Origin: Terriglobus albidus
GTDB taxonomy: Bacteria > Acidobacteriota > Terriglobia > Terriglobales > Acidobacteriaceae
Reading direction: 5' to 3'
Length of the DNA: 64,000 nucleotides
Assembly: GCF_025685425.1 (NCBI RefSeq)
Contig: NZ_JAGTAS010000054.1
Coordinates: 62,001-126,000, forward strand
Position numbers and translations under genes: made by a program. This document shows, in pieces, positions 9,301 to 17,080 of this stretch (position 1 is its first letter; every line of letters begins with the position of its first letter). Below the pieces are notes generated by a model that saw only the letters and a list, made by a program, of their open reading frames with translations, ran no database searches and was not told where the DNA came from.

Positions 9301-9740
9301 ACGGAGATGTCCTGGGTTAACAACGGGACGGATGAGGTCGACACCGTCACAACCTCCGCAGAACTTCCTACCTTGAGGCGAAAGTCGCGCAATGCGCTGT
9401 CGTTCACGTCAAAGGAGAGCCCATGCAACGAGACACCTGCGAAGCCATCTTTGGCGACGGTGATGTCGTACTGACCCGGCTCAAGGGGAAACAGAACGTA
9501 TTGCCCGTTGCGGTTAGTACGCGCACTCTGCGCTGCCCCGGTTCCCAGGTTGGTTGCCGTAACAACGGCATTGGTAACAATCGCACCGGAAGGGTCTGTA
9601 ACCGTTCCCATCATGCGGGCGGCGACACTCTGCGCCACTGCGCTGCCGGCAAGGTAAAGCAACACGAGGAATAAGGCGGAGAACGGAACCCTCACAGGGC
9701 GTCGCGGCTTCTGGCGGAATATTGACTGCTGGGATGACAT
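6333..9740 (-). CDS. Oar-like TonB-dependent receptor with carboxypeptidase regulatory domain
   Basis: The 1135-residue outer-membrane protein has a basic N-terminus and hydrophobic signal segment (about 19-37), a carboxypeptidase-regulatory-like beta domain (GTVTDPSGAIVTNAVVTATN, about 43-125), a plug domain (QLNALPLNGRDFNQLVLLS near 155) and a beta-barrel ending in VRLDF with a C-terminal phenylalanine. GGAGAAATC precedes the ATG. Such receptors take up large ligands, often saccharides or peptides, in Acidobacteria; the ligand here is unknown. It is followed by the Tat phosphoesterase and faces a membrane-anchored regulator across a 342-bp shared upstream region, which suggests control by that regulator. 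Confidence 0.9.
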   Translation of the reverse strand: MSSQQSIFRQKPRRPVRVPFSALFLVLLYLAGSAVAQSVAARMMGTVTDPSGAIVTNAVVTATNLGTGAAQSARTNRNGQYVLFPLEPGQYDITVAKDGFAGVSLHGLSFDVNDSALRDFRLKVGSSAEVVTVSTSSVPLLTQDISVQNVVTQEQLNALPLNGRDFNQLVLLSAGATDNTVATSVNLDFGSYALNGNRAFSNEYIIDGVPNNNPFQGKSALPLAVDAIGEFKVVSGVPTAEYGHAATAISSITKSGTNGFHGALYEYYRGNQLLANNPFDTVAGNETFLRNQFGGAIGGPVRLPHYDGRNKTFFFFNYEGSRQTDTATRVDTVPTADFWNGDFSSLLSSRKIQLRDPFISSRPAIPGNRLDLYKGGSLMTKTAQALRTFFPSPNLPGLANNLVQFPTESANMDQYTARIDQMLPHSQSLMVRFSYVNTGGFTPNLLGTPGVGLSEPVDSRNGQVTWTAPVRRNMINELRLGGMNYSDIVTYVPGTLPTVSSLGMQGFEQGNLSIPPLPRITFSGNDAFTTIKYGPTNGYGEAALSMTSNIFTIADSLLVTKGRHTFKAGFEGRRDYFNVLQQTNARGALTFSGFASSANSSGYSLADFLIGLPSSSQQVPIKPKALLTENEYAAYGQDSWRLTSRFVLEAGVRYEYSPSPSEVKNRLAMFDGDLPGGGFVVACDNGKLPSDSFLPSVVAKLTDANGNFVFPMVCGSSVGFNAKNLVTTGGKNWAPRVGFAWDPSGKGLYSIHGGYGIVYTRYPVQYFLQTMLVNPPFAGLFPYSQKITSGKAALTLDAPYGGAGGKPSVSPVGINKNFQLPNNQQWNLTVQRKLGADNVVTASYVGNKGSHLFRSYNVNQAEVNSNGVITQPYSTNFGTSSIPVRYSDGNSIYHAMILEFRRRATRDLNLQANWTLAKAIDDVGTNVQTAALDILSPGRDRANSDYARRHSINVNAIYKLPIGRGRAIGSSMPAWADAVTGGWIVSGIWHWTTGRYLTATMTSQGGLSSSRPDVVPGVNPNLPFGQRSRNQWFNPAAFAQPPLLDPATGLPRFGNAGRNTIIGPGTNVADMSLRKTFALGGETCRLSTEMSLFNAFNHPNWGDPDTNISNTNTVGIVSGISKQMRIAQFTVRLDF

Positions 9741-10082
9741 GATTTCTCCAGTTAGTTCAGTACGATCGGTTGATTTTTACGGCCTGGGTCTCTTGCTCAG
9801 GTGGCGAAGGTCTTACTTCTGTTGTGGATTCAGCAACACGGAAGCCTGTCACAGGGGAGATGGCAGCTTGATACCCGCACCTTAGCAAGCGGCATCTCCA
9901 GACCGCAGTCAATTCGCGGCAGCAGCTACGTTAAACGCCCGAAACCATATAGCAGATCAATGATTTACTTCGTTGTAACGGAGGACGTTAAACGTTTCCT
10001 GTCAGCCCGTATGAAGGGCGCAAGCGTTAATAACGCATTAATCTCGTCCGTTTACTTTCATGCATGATGTTTCCCACCGACG
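9741..10082. promoter_or_regulatory. Shared upstream region of TonB receptor and divergent regulator
   Basis: This 342-bp gap separates two divergent genes and must hold the promoters of both. The part nearest the regulator (about 9950-10070) is AT-rich and contains a repeated ACGTTAAACG motif: ACGTTAAACGCCC at 9928-9940 and ACGTTAAACG at 9985-9994. That repeat could be a binding site. I saw no terminator or small gene. Confidence 0.4.
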
Positions 10083-11408
10083 ATGGTTACCGATAGTCCC
10101 CAGCTTGAAGAAGCGGCCCTCGAGGAGGATCCGAGGTGGAGACTTGTAGAACGGATCGTTGCGTCTTCATCCTTTGCGAAGTCTGATCGGCTGATTAGCT
10201 TTCTGCTCTACATCTGTGAGCGCTCGCTCACCGGACATAACGACGAGATCAATGAAGTCGGTATCGGCGCCCACCTCTTCAACCGTCCGAACTATGACCC
10301 CTCGATCGATGGACTGGTACGCTCCCATGCGAGCCGGCTGCGTCAGCGGCTGGAACAGTATTTCAATGAGGAAGGTGCGCAGGAATCTCTCCGGCTGACG
10401 ATTCCGAAGGGCGGATACATTCCTGTCTTTCAGGAACAACAATTATCCCCGCCTTCTGCAGAGAACAATCCCACTAATATCCAGCAGGCAAACCACGAAG
10501 CTGTTGGGCCGAATCATGACCACCGCGCCGGGAAAAAGCCGAGAAGCCTCGCCATCTGGTTTCTCTCCACGGCTCTTCTACTGGCATGCGGTTTTATCGT
10601 CTATCTTCTGGCACATGCCCGTGCCGCGCATGTCGAGCCCCTTCCCGCACCTCAGCGGCACGCCTTCTGGAAGTTATTTCTAGGCGCCGATCAAAATACG
10701 ATGATTGTTTGTTCCGACACGAGCCTTGCGACACTCGAGGACGTCACGGGACAAAAAGTCAGCCTTGCCGGCTACTTGAACGAAAACTACCGCATGCACC
10801 TGCCTCCCACTCAATCAACGCTTCCGGACGTTGTTCGAGATATTGGTACGCGCAGATATACGGCCATCGCCGATGTGGGAATCCTTACAAGGCTCTATCA
10901 GCTCGCTGGAGCGAACTCCAATCATCTTCAGTTTCGCTATGCGCGCGACGTCCGGCCGAACGACCTCAAAGAAGGCTCCATGATCCTGATCGGATCAACG
11001 TATAGCAATCCCTGGGTCGAGGTCTTCGACTCGAACATGAACTTCACCTTCCGGGACAACACCTCGCAGCGAGGCTCTTCCATCATCAACCGTTCTCCCC
11101 GGTCAGGAGAGCTTCGTCAGTACGATTTCAACAAGCTGGATGCCTCCCATACGGTCTACGGTGTTGTTGCCCTACGGCCCAACCTGAGAGGATCCGGTAA
11201 GGTTCTTCTACTTGAAGGAACCTCGATGGCCGGCACTGAGGCGGCAGCGGACTTTCTCTTCGACGATGCGCACCTGTTGCCATTTCTGGCGAAGATTCGT
11301 AACCGGGACGGATCGATTCCTTATTTTGAAGTTCTACTGCAGTCGAGCAGTATGAATGGCAGCGCCTCGCAGCTGGTGGTTCTGGCATACCGCACCTCTT
11401 CCAACTAG
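10083..11408 (+). CDS. Membrane-anchored regulator with N-terminal winged-helix-like domain
   Basis: The 441-residue protein has an N-terminal domain (about 15-118) of a type common in Acidobacteria: SFAKSDRLISFLLYICERS, then the EVGIGAHLFNRPNYDPSIDG motif, LVRSHASRLRQRLEQYF and TIPKGGYIPVF, which resembles OmpR/ToxR-style winged helices. One transmembrane helix follows at about 155-178 and a roughly 260-residue periplasmic or extracytoplasmic domain of unknown fold. The layout resembles ToxR-type one-component sensors that bind DNA from the membrane. It is divergent from the TonB receptor at 6333-9740, its likely target. The ligand is unknown. Confidence 0.7.
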   Translation: MVTDSPQLEEAALEEDPRWRLVERIVASSSFAKSDRLISFLLYICERSLTGHNDEINEVGIGAHLFNRPNYDPSIDGLVRSHASRLRQRLEQYFNEEGAQESLRLTIPKGGYIPVFQEQQLSPPSAENNPTNIQQANHEAVGPNHDHRAGKKPRSLAIWFLSTALLLACGFIVYLLAHARAAHVEPLPAPQRHAFWKLFLGADQNTMIVCSDTSLATLEDVTGQKVSLAGYLNENYRMHLPPTQSTLPDVVRDIGTRRYTAIADVGILTRLYQLAGANSNHLQFRYARDVRPNDLKEGSMILIGSTYSNPWVEVFDSNMNFTFRDNTSQRGSSIINRSPRSGELRQYDFNKLDASHTVYGVVALRPNLRGSGKVLLLEGTSMAGTEAAADFLFDDAHLLPFLAKIRNRDGSIPYFEVLLQSSSMNGSASQLVVLAYRTSSN

Positions 11409-11452
11409 TACGGACAACTCTGTTGTCTCCTATCCGCGGTCGGAATGTGATT

Positions 11453-11614
11453 TTAGCCATCACGTGTGGTTTTCCCGCTATCGATCACCATCTGCGCTCC
11501 GGTTATATAGGAAAATTCATCGGACGCAAGCGCCAGGGCAAACGATGCGATCTCTTCGGGAGTCGCCATCCGTTTCATAGGAACATGAGATCTCGCCCAC
11601 ATGCCCGCAGCAGC
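11453..11614 (-). pseudogene. Remnant of an SDR-family dehydrogenase, C-terminal end
   Basis: On the reverse strand this stretch reads MWARSHVPMKRMATPEEI, then ASFALALASDEFSYITGAQM and VIDSG before a TAA at 11455-11453. That is the typical C-terminus of a short-chain dehydrogenase (RMGTPEEIA...LASDE.SYITG...VDGG). The frame is closed by a stop at 11656-11654 with no Rossmann or YxxxK part. It faces a separate SDR piece on the other strand 24 bp away, so the locus is rearranged and decayed. Confidence 0.7.
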
Positions 11615-11637
11615 ATCGTCCAATGCGATCGCTACGA

Positions 11638-11800
11638 CGGAGAAGCGTTCCGCCTACTCCGCGAGTAAGCGCGGACTCGTGGGCCTTGTTCAGTCCGCGG
11701 CACTTGACTGTGTAGAGCGCGGCATCCGCAACAACGCCCTCATTCCTGGAACCACCGATACCGCGTTGGTACGGCGAGTAGCTCACATGGAGAATGTCCG
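11638..11800 (+). pseudogene. Remnant of an SDR-family dehydrogenase, central part
   Basis: The forward strand encodes SAYSASKRGLVGLVQSAALD, followed by RGIRNNALIPGTTDTALVRR. These are the catalytic YxxxK helix and the PGxxxT loop of classical short-chain dehydrogenases. The N-terminal nucleotide-binding half (TGxxxGxG) is missing, and homology fades after about 11800 although the frame continues to 11954. With the reverse-strand C-terminal piece just upstream, it looks like one broken and partly inverted gene or two fused fragments. Confidence 0.7.
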
Positions 11801-11991
11801 CGACGCAGAAAAAAGGCGGAAGCTATGGCGCAACACGCGCGTTGCCAGTGATCGGCTTCCGCCCGATGAACATCGAATGACCATGTTCCCAGGAGGGGAG
11901 CATCGGTGTACGCGGAGATCAGCCAAGCGGTCTTCAGCGCACTCCTGCTACTAGACTCGCGGCAATGAATGGTTCGCGCGGAGCGCGAATG

Positions 11992-12020
11992 CCCATATCT
12001 CGGCGTAGCCGAGATATGGG
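11992..12020. repeat. 29-bp perfect palindromic intergenic repeat (copy 1)
   Basis: CCCATATCTCGGC (11992-12004) and GCCGAGATATGGG (12008-12020) are exact complements around GTA. An identical 29-bp unit occurs at 46577-46605, and a degraded one near 52106-52136 shares GCCGAGATATGGGGCACC. The rest of the 11801-12108 gap shows only low-quality frames. Confidence 0.85.
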
Positions 12021-12108
12021 GCACCCGGCGCCCGGGCACCCTAGAGGAGCATCTGAACACCGCTACAGGCGGCAGAAAAAACTATTCCGAAGTTGTTACC
12101 AACCCTGA

Positions 12109-13251
12109 CTACGAGCCCAGCTTCACGTTCATCTTGCGGGCGGTGTCACGCAGAATCTCGATCTCCCTCTCGCGGTAAGGATGACCATCAGGATAAAAGA
12201 GATCGTGGAACCAGACGGTAGGCTCACGCCCGACATATGGAACCTGCCAACTATCCCAGGGCAGGTTGGTCTGCATCTTGCCCTCAACCAGGCCCCAGTT
12301 GATCATGCCGACATGGTGCGCTGCCGCGATCGGCAGAATGGTGTCGATGGTGGAACCAGCGCCGCGAGCCATGTACTCCGTGCAGAGAAGGGGCCGGTGC
12401 AGCTTCTCCAAACCGGCAACTCTGCTCTCAAACTTTTCGGGCCAGGAGTAGTCATGGAACGAGATGATGTCGCTCTCTGTGAGCTGAATCTTTTCTGTAG
12501 CAGACCAGTTCGCCGGGTCATCCCACGCGTCGTGCGTCCAGACACCGCTTGTCAATGGCTGCTTTGGCCCCTGAGATCTGGCCCAGGCAAAGACCTGCGG
12601 CAGAAGAGCGTTCATCAACTGCGTCTTGTCTTTGAGATTATTCGCGTACCTGCCGCCGCCCGGATTGTCTGGCTCGTTCCAAACATCCCATGCCAGGATG
12701 CGATCGTCATTGGCAAACGCGCCCACGATTCCCTTCACATACGCCTCGAACCGGGGCTTATTTGCCGGATCGGCGAGCGCGATGCCAGGGCTTTGCACCC
12801 AGCCGGAATTATGAATTCCGGGGATGGGTGGATGCTGCGGTCCCAGCTTGGGATCTGGGTCCCAGCAAGAATCAAAGAGAACGAGCACCGGCTTAATATG
12901 ATGCCTGGCTCCGATGGTGAGGAGATTATCGAGCCTCTGCTTGAAGCCTGCTGCGTCCTGCTGCCATAGAAGATCATGCAGGAAGATCCGCATCGTATTC
13001 ATACCGGTCGATTCAGCCCAGCCGAACTCCTTGTCGATCTCGGCGGGGTTATATGTCTCACGCTGGAACATCTCCAGCTCATTGATCGCGTCGACAGGAA
13101 GAAAGTTACTTCCCACGGGCCAGGGGTTTGCCCGCATGTAGGCCCACGCCTGCTCTTCCGTCCAACGTTCGCGAGGGGAGTTCGCATGCAGGTACGTTGA
13201 ACCGAAACAGAGCGCGAGCACAGCAGCCGCAAGAGATTTGCGAAGGATCAC
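12109..13251 (-). CDS. Secreted cellulase-family (GH5-like) glycoside hydrolase
   Basis: The 380-residue protein starts at a GTG preceded by AAGGAAATCATT and carries a signal peptide (cleavage near residue 23). Its TIM-barrel clan-A signatures are MNTMRIFLHD near 84-93, DVWNEPDN with the predicted acid/base Glu193, and PLLCTEYMARG with the predicted nucleophile Glu292. The spacing of about 100 residues between the two glutamates fits GH5-type retaining enzymes. It is probably periplasmic or secreted and cleaves a beta-linked plant or microbial polysaccharide; specificity cannot be told. It stands alone between the SDR remnants and a DUF1801 gene. Confidence 0.78.
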   Translation of the reverse strand: MILRKSLAAAVLALCFGSTYLHANSPRERWTEEQAWAYMRANPWPVGSNFLPVDAINELEMFQRETYNPAEIDKEFGWAESTGMNTMRIFLHDLLWQQDAAGFKQRLDNLLTIGARHHIKPVLVLFDSCWDPDPKLGPQHPPIPGIHNSGWVQSPGIALADPANKPRFEAYVKGIVGAFANDDRILAWDVWNEPDNPGGGRYANNLKDKTQLMNALLPQVFAWARSQGPKQPLTSGVWTHDAWDDPANWSATEKIQLTESDIISFHDYSWPEKFESRVAGLEKLHRPLLCTEYMARGAGSTIDTILPIAAAHHVGMINWGLVEGKMQTNLPWDSWQVPYVGREPTVWFHDLFYPDGHPYREREIEILRDTARKMNVKLGS

Positions 13252-13347
13252 AATGATTTCCTTTCTCCGTATAGAGAAACCGATCGTAGCTTCCAGAAGA
13301 CATCACCGGCAAACCGGAACGCTGCATCCATGGTTCGTCTCGTATCT

Positions 13348-13740
13348 TCAGGATTTCCGAGTCTTGGGCTTGCTCTTGCTCTCCAGGTTGAGCGCCACAG
13401 CAGCGAGGATGAGCTTCTTCAGGGCCGCCTCATTGATCTTGTCTCCTTCGTGGATATCGATGGCTCGCCTGACATTTCCATCAAGGCTGGAGTTGAACAG
13501 ACCTGACGGATCATCCAGCGCAGCGCCCTTGGCAAAGGTCATCTTGACGATGTTTTTATAGGTCTCGCCGGTGCAGACAATACCGCCGTGAGACCAGACG
13601 GGAGTGCCTCTCCACTTCAGCTCTTCCACGATCTCCGGATCTGCCTTGTGAATAATCTCGCGCACCTTCGCGAGCGTCTTTCCACGCCAGTCACCAAGTT
13701 CCTTGATCTTCTCGTCGATAAGTGCAGCAGCAGATTCCAC
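13348..13740 (-). CDS. DUF1801-family protein (YdhG-like)
   Basis: The 130-residue cytoplasmic protein matches DUF1801 throughout (DEKIKELGDWRGKTLAKVRE, EIVEELKWRGTPVWSHGGI, YKNIVKMTFAKGAALDDP). A Bacillus member has been described as an iron chaperone, but the general function is unknown. I chose a GTG start at 13740 because GGAAGGAG lies 8 nt upstream. The ATG at 13758 would put the ribosome site inside the mobile repeat that ends at 13761. The tail is Lys/Ser-rich. Confidence 0.75.
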   Translation of the reverse strand: MESAAALIDEKIKELGDWRGKTLAKVREIIHKADPEIVEELKWRGTPVWSHGGIVCTGETYKNIVKMTFAKGAALDDPSGLFNSSLDGNVRRAIDIHEGDKINEAALKKLILAAVALNLESKSKPKTRKS

Positions 13741-13760
13741 GGTGCCAGCTCCTTCCATTA

Positions 13761-13870
13761 GCGCATTTTCCCTGTTGCTGGGTACTCCGGAAGGGTGTGC
13801 AGCGGCGTTTTCATTGCGGAAAACGCCATAAATGCGGGATGCTCTGACTGCACCTACAGGGAAAATGCTC
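13761..13870 (-). repeat. MITE-like palindromic repeat, copy A
   Basis: Ends GCGCATTTTCCCTG (13761-13774) and CAGGGAAAATGCTC (13857-13870) are near-perfect complements. A second hairpin (GGCGTTTTC...GAAAACGCC) lies in the middle. The sequence order is reversed relative to copies B, C and F. TA dinucleotides flank both ends. It sits just upstream of the DUF1801 start. Confidence 0.9.
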
Positions 13871-13929
13871 TACCGGCTTCAATTTCACTGCATCCGGAGC
13901 AAACCTGCAACATGGCAGCACACGATCGC

Positions 13930-13962
13930 AAAAAAAGGGGGCCGGGCGTGATGCCCAACCCC
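13930..13962 (-). terminator. Rho-independent terminator of the czc operon
   Basis: Read on the reverse strand, GGGG-TT-GGGC pairs with GCCC-GG-CCCC around ATCAC and is followed by a run of seven T. It begins about 20 bp after the czcA stop codon. Confidence 0.85.
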
Positions 13963-13982
13963 GCCAGGAAACCTATATCGAT

Positions 13983-16900
13983 CTATTCCGGCTCTGCCTC
14001 AATATGCGATTGATGACGCGCCATCAGCGGCATGAGGAAGAGGATCGATAAGAGCGTCGTGACCATGCCGCCGACAACGACACGCGCCAGCGGCTGCTGA
14101 GCCTGAGCTCCAATCGCATTCATGACAGCGGCGGGCAACAAGCCAAGACCGGCTGCCATACACGCCATCACCACCGGGCGCAGCTCATCCAGACTGCCGT
14201 GCTTCAGGCCATGGTGAGGATCCTTCTCCTGTGCGCGGCGCAAGCCTGCCAGGAAGACGACGGCGCCCAGCGTGGTGACGCCGGTCAATGAGGTAAAGCC
14301 AACGGCCGCCGAGATACTGAAGGCCGTATGCGTCAGCATCAACGCCATGATGCCGCCGACGTAACTGAACGGAAGCACCGCCAGCACAATCAGAGCATCC
14401 AGCCAGGTCTGGAACTGCAGGTAGAGCAGCACCAGGACCACCAGCAGACTGACCGGAACAATCAGCACCAGGCGGCTTTGTTCCTTCTTCAGTGAGTCAA
14501 ACTCGCCGGCCCAGGTGTATTCATAGCCCGGCGGAAGCGTGATCTTCTGCTTCAACTGCTGCTGCAGGTCCACAATGGTTGAGGCAAGGTCGCGCTCACG
14601 CACGCTGAACTTGATGGGGATGTATCGCCGCCCGCCTTCGCGATAGATGGTGAAGCTTCCCTGCCGTATTCCGATGTTCGCCACCTGTGCAAGCGGCACA
14701 TGGTTTCCATCGGGAGTTGCCAGCATAATCTTCTCCACCGCATCGGGTGTCGAACGAAACTCCGCGGGATAACGGACCGTAAGGTCGAACCTGCGGTCTC
14801 CCTGGATCATCGTCGAAACCGGAGCTCCGCCCACGGCAGCCTGGATCGCGGCATTCACATCACCCGATGCCAGGCCATAACGGGCCGCCTTGGCGCGGTC
14901 CACTTCGATCACCAGGCTTGGCGCTCCGTTCACTTTGAAGATGCCGACATCCTGCACGCCGCGAACTCCGGTCATGACGCCCTGCACCTTCTCCGCGATC
15001 TCGGTCAGCGTTGCCAGGTCATCGCCGAAGATCTTCAGCGAGTTCTCACCCTTCACGCCGCTCATTGCCTCTTCTACGTTGTCCTGAATCGCCTGCGAGA
15101 AACCGAAGACCACACCTGGATACTTGCTGAGCTCGTGCTGCATCTGCTCGATCAGCTTGTCCTTCTCCCCGTGAACGTCCTTTGGCCACTCGCTCGCGGG
15201 CTTCAGGCTGACACCGAACTCCATATTGTTGAAGGTGGTCACGTCGGTACCGTCATCCGGACGCCCTACCTGACTGACGACCTGCGTCACCTCAGGGAAC
15301 TTCCCGAGATCAGCACGCACCTGATCGGAGAGCTTCGTCGCCTGCTCAAAGGAGATGTCCTGCGGCAGAGTGCCGCGGATCCAGAGATTGCCTTCTTCCA
15401 GCGGAGGCATGAACTCGCCACCGACAAACACCAGGAAGCAGACCACCGCCGCCGCCAGTCCGAAGAAGGCAATCGCCCAGACCAGCTTCGCGTGCTCCAG
15501 CGTCCAATCGAAGGCACGGCCGTAGTACTTCTCCAGGAAGCGGTTCAGCCACGTGCCCTGGTGGCCCAGCTCTTCTTCGTCGTGCTCTTCCACCGAGTCC
15601 TTCACCGGAGCCGAGACAAAGCTCAGCACTGGTGCGAACACAAGAGCGAACAACAAAGCGCCCGTAAGCGCAAATCCGTAGGTCACGCTCATCGGCGCGA
15701 AGATCTTGCCCGGAACGCCCTGCATGGTAAACAGCGGAATGAACGCCACCAGGATGATGAGCGTCGAGAAGAGTACTGGCCTGGCTGCATCCTTCACACC
15801 AAGGACAATCATCTCCGCGCGTCCATGCCCAGGTTCACGCCGCGAGAAGCGGCGATAGATGCTCTCCAGCACGACGATCGATGCATCCACAAGGATGCCG
15901 AAGTCGATAGCGCCGATCGAGATCAGGTTGGCTGAACGTCCGGTAAGCGTCATCAGCGAGAACGCAAACAGCACAGCGAACGGAATCGTCGCCGCCGCAA
16001 TCAGCGTAATGCGGAAGTCGCCCAACATCAGCAGCAGCACCAGCGTCACCAGGATCAAGCCGGTAATGATGACGTGCTTCACCGTCTCCGTCGTCAGCCC
16101 AATGAGCTTCGTGCGGTCATAGATGGTTTTGACCTGCATGCCCGGCGGCAGCAGGCCACCGGTATTCAGTTCGGCGAGCTTCTTCTTCAGGCCTTCCAGC
16201 GCCGGCAGGCTCTGCCCTTCCTTCTGCAACAGAACGATGCCTTCAACGATATCGCTCTGGTCGTTGCGGCCGATCTTGCCCAGGCGCGGCTGATAGCCTT
16301 CCTTCACATTGGCAACATCCCGCACCAGCACCGGCGTACCGTTCTTCTGCGCGATCACCACATTCCCGATGTCGGTCGTGTTCTTCAGCAGGCCCAGAGA
16401 ACGCACATTCACGTTCTGGTCGCCGAGCGACAGATAGTTTCCGCCGGCGTTGGCGTTGCTGTTCTGTACTGCAGTAATCAGTTGCGACAGTGTTACACCG
16501 TAGCCGAGCAGCTTGTTGGGGTCGGGCTCGATCTGATACTGCCGCGTCGTACCGCCGAAGGTGGTGATGTCAATAATGCCCGGCACCTTCTTCAACTCGC
16601 GGCGTACCAGCCAGTCCTGCGTCGCCTTCAGCTCATTCAGGTCATATCCGGGACCCGCAAGCTGATAGCGATAGATCTCGCCGATGGGCGACCATGGTGA
16701 CAGCTGCGGTTGCAATGCGTTGGGCAGCTGGATGGTCTGCAGACGATTCAGAATCTCCTGCTTGTCGCGGAAGTAGTCTGAATCGAAGCTGAAGTAAAGC
16801 TTCACATCGCTCAGGCCGAAGATACTGATTGACCGGATCTGCTCCAGGTGCGGTGTACCGTTCAGTGCTGTCTCGATCGGCGCGGTCACCTGCTGTTCCA

Positions 16901-17078
16901 TCTCTTCGGCTGACCATGCCGGATTCTGCGTGATGACCTCCACCAGCGGTGGCGAAGGATCCGGATACGCTTCGATATCGAGTTGCAGAAACCCGAAGGT
17001 GCCCGCGACCAGCCCGGCCGCCAGCAGAATCAGCACAACCGCGCGATAGCGCAGCAGCGTCTTCAGAAAGGCTTCCAT
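13983..17078 (-). CDS. czcA: CzcA/CusA-type heavy-metal efflux RND pump (HME family)
   Basis: The 1031-residue inner-membrane protein has the RND layout: an N-terminal helix, a large periplasmic porter domain, helices 2-6, a second porter domain and a C-terminal helix bundle. Two features place it in the metal-exporting HME group: the N-terminal LDIEAYPDPSPPLVEVITQN and the proton-relay helix IDFGILVDASIVVLES, which keeps the Asp...Asp...Glu pattern of CzcA (usually DFGxxVDGAVVMVEN). It would export divalent or monovalent metal cations with proton antiport across both membranes. It is the last gene of a czcCBA operon, 2 bp after the adaptor gene, with a strong terminator behind it. Which metal it exports cannot be fixed from sequence. 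Confidence 0.92.
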   Translation of the reverse strand: MEAFLKTLLRYRAVVLILLAAGLVAGTFGFLQLDIEAYPDPSPPLVEVITQNPAWSAEEMEQQVTAPIETALNGTPHLEQIRSISIFGLSDVKLYFSFDSDYFRDKQEILNRLQTIQLPNALQPQLSPWSPIGEIYRYQLAGPGYDLNELKATQDWLVRRELKKVPGIIDITTFGGTTRQYQIEPDPNKLLGYGVTLSQLITAVQNSNANAGGNYLSLGDQNVNVRSLGLLKNTTDIGNVVIAQKNGTPVLVRDVANVKEGYQPRLGKIGRNDQSDIVEGIVLLQKEGQSLPALEGLKKKLAELNTGGLLPPGMQVKTIYDRTKLIGLTTETVKHVIITGLILVTLVLLLMLGDFRITLIAAATIPFAVLFAFSLMTLTGRSANLISIGAIDFGILVDASIVVLESIYRRFSRREPGHGRAEMIVLGVKDAARPVLFSTLIILVAFIPLFTMQGVPGKIFAPMSVTYGFALTGALLFALVFAPVLSFVSAPVKDSVEEHDEEELGHQGTWLNRFLEKYYGRAFDWTLEHAKLVWAIAFFGLAAAVVCFLVFVGGEFMPPLEEGNLWIRGTLPQDISFEQATKLSDQVRADLGKFPEVTQVVSQVGRPDDGTDVTTFNNMEFGVSLKPASEWPKDVHGEKDKLIEQMQHELSKYPGVVFGFSQAIQDNVEEAMSGVKGENSLKIFGDDLATLTEIAEKVQGVMTGVRGVQDVGIFKVNGAPSLVIEVDRAKAARYGLASGDVNAAIQAAVGGAPVSTMIQGDRRFDLTVRYPAEFRSTPDAVEKIMLATPDGNHVPLAQVANIGIRQGSFTIYREGGRRYIPIKFSVRERDLASTIVDLQQQLKQKITLPPGYEYTWAGEFDSLKKEQSRLVLIVPVSLLVVLVLLYLQFQTWLDALIVLAVLPFSYVGGIMALMLTHTAFSISAAVGFTSLTGVTTLGAVVFLAGLRRAQEKDPHHGLKHGSLDELRPVVMACMAAGLGLLPAAVMNAIGAQAQQPLARVVVGGMVTTLLSILFLMPLMARHQSHIEAEPE

Positions 17079-17080
17079 TG

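Noticed and set aside
13761-13870. Palindromic repeat copies as Rho-independent terminators
   Set aside because: The outer arms are about 80 bp apart, copies occur inside genes and ahead of start codons, and no T-run is fixed at either end.
14700-15935. Long open frame on the forward strand opposite czcA
   Set aside because: It mirrors the codon bias of the RND pump gene, has no family motif, and the pump protein in the reverse strand is complete and conserved.
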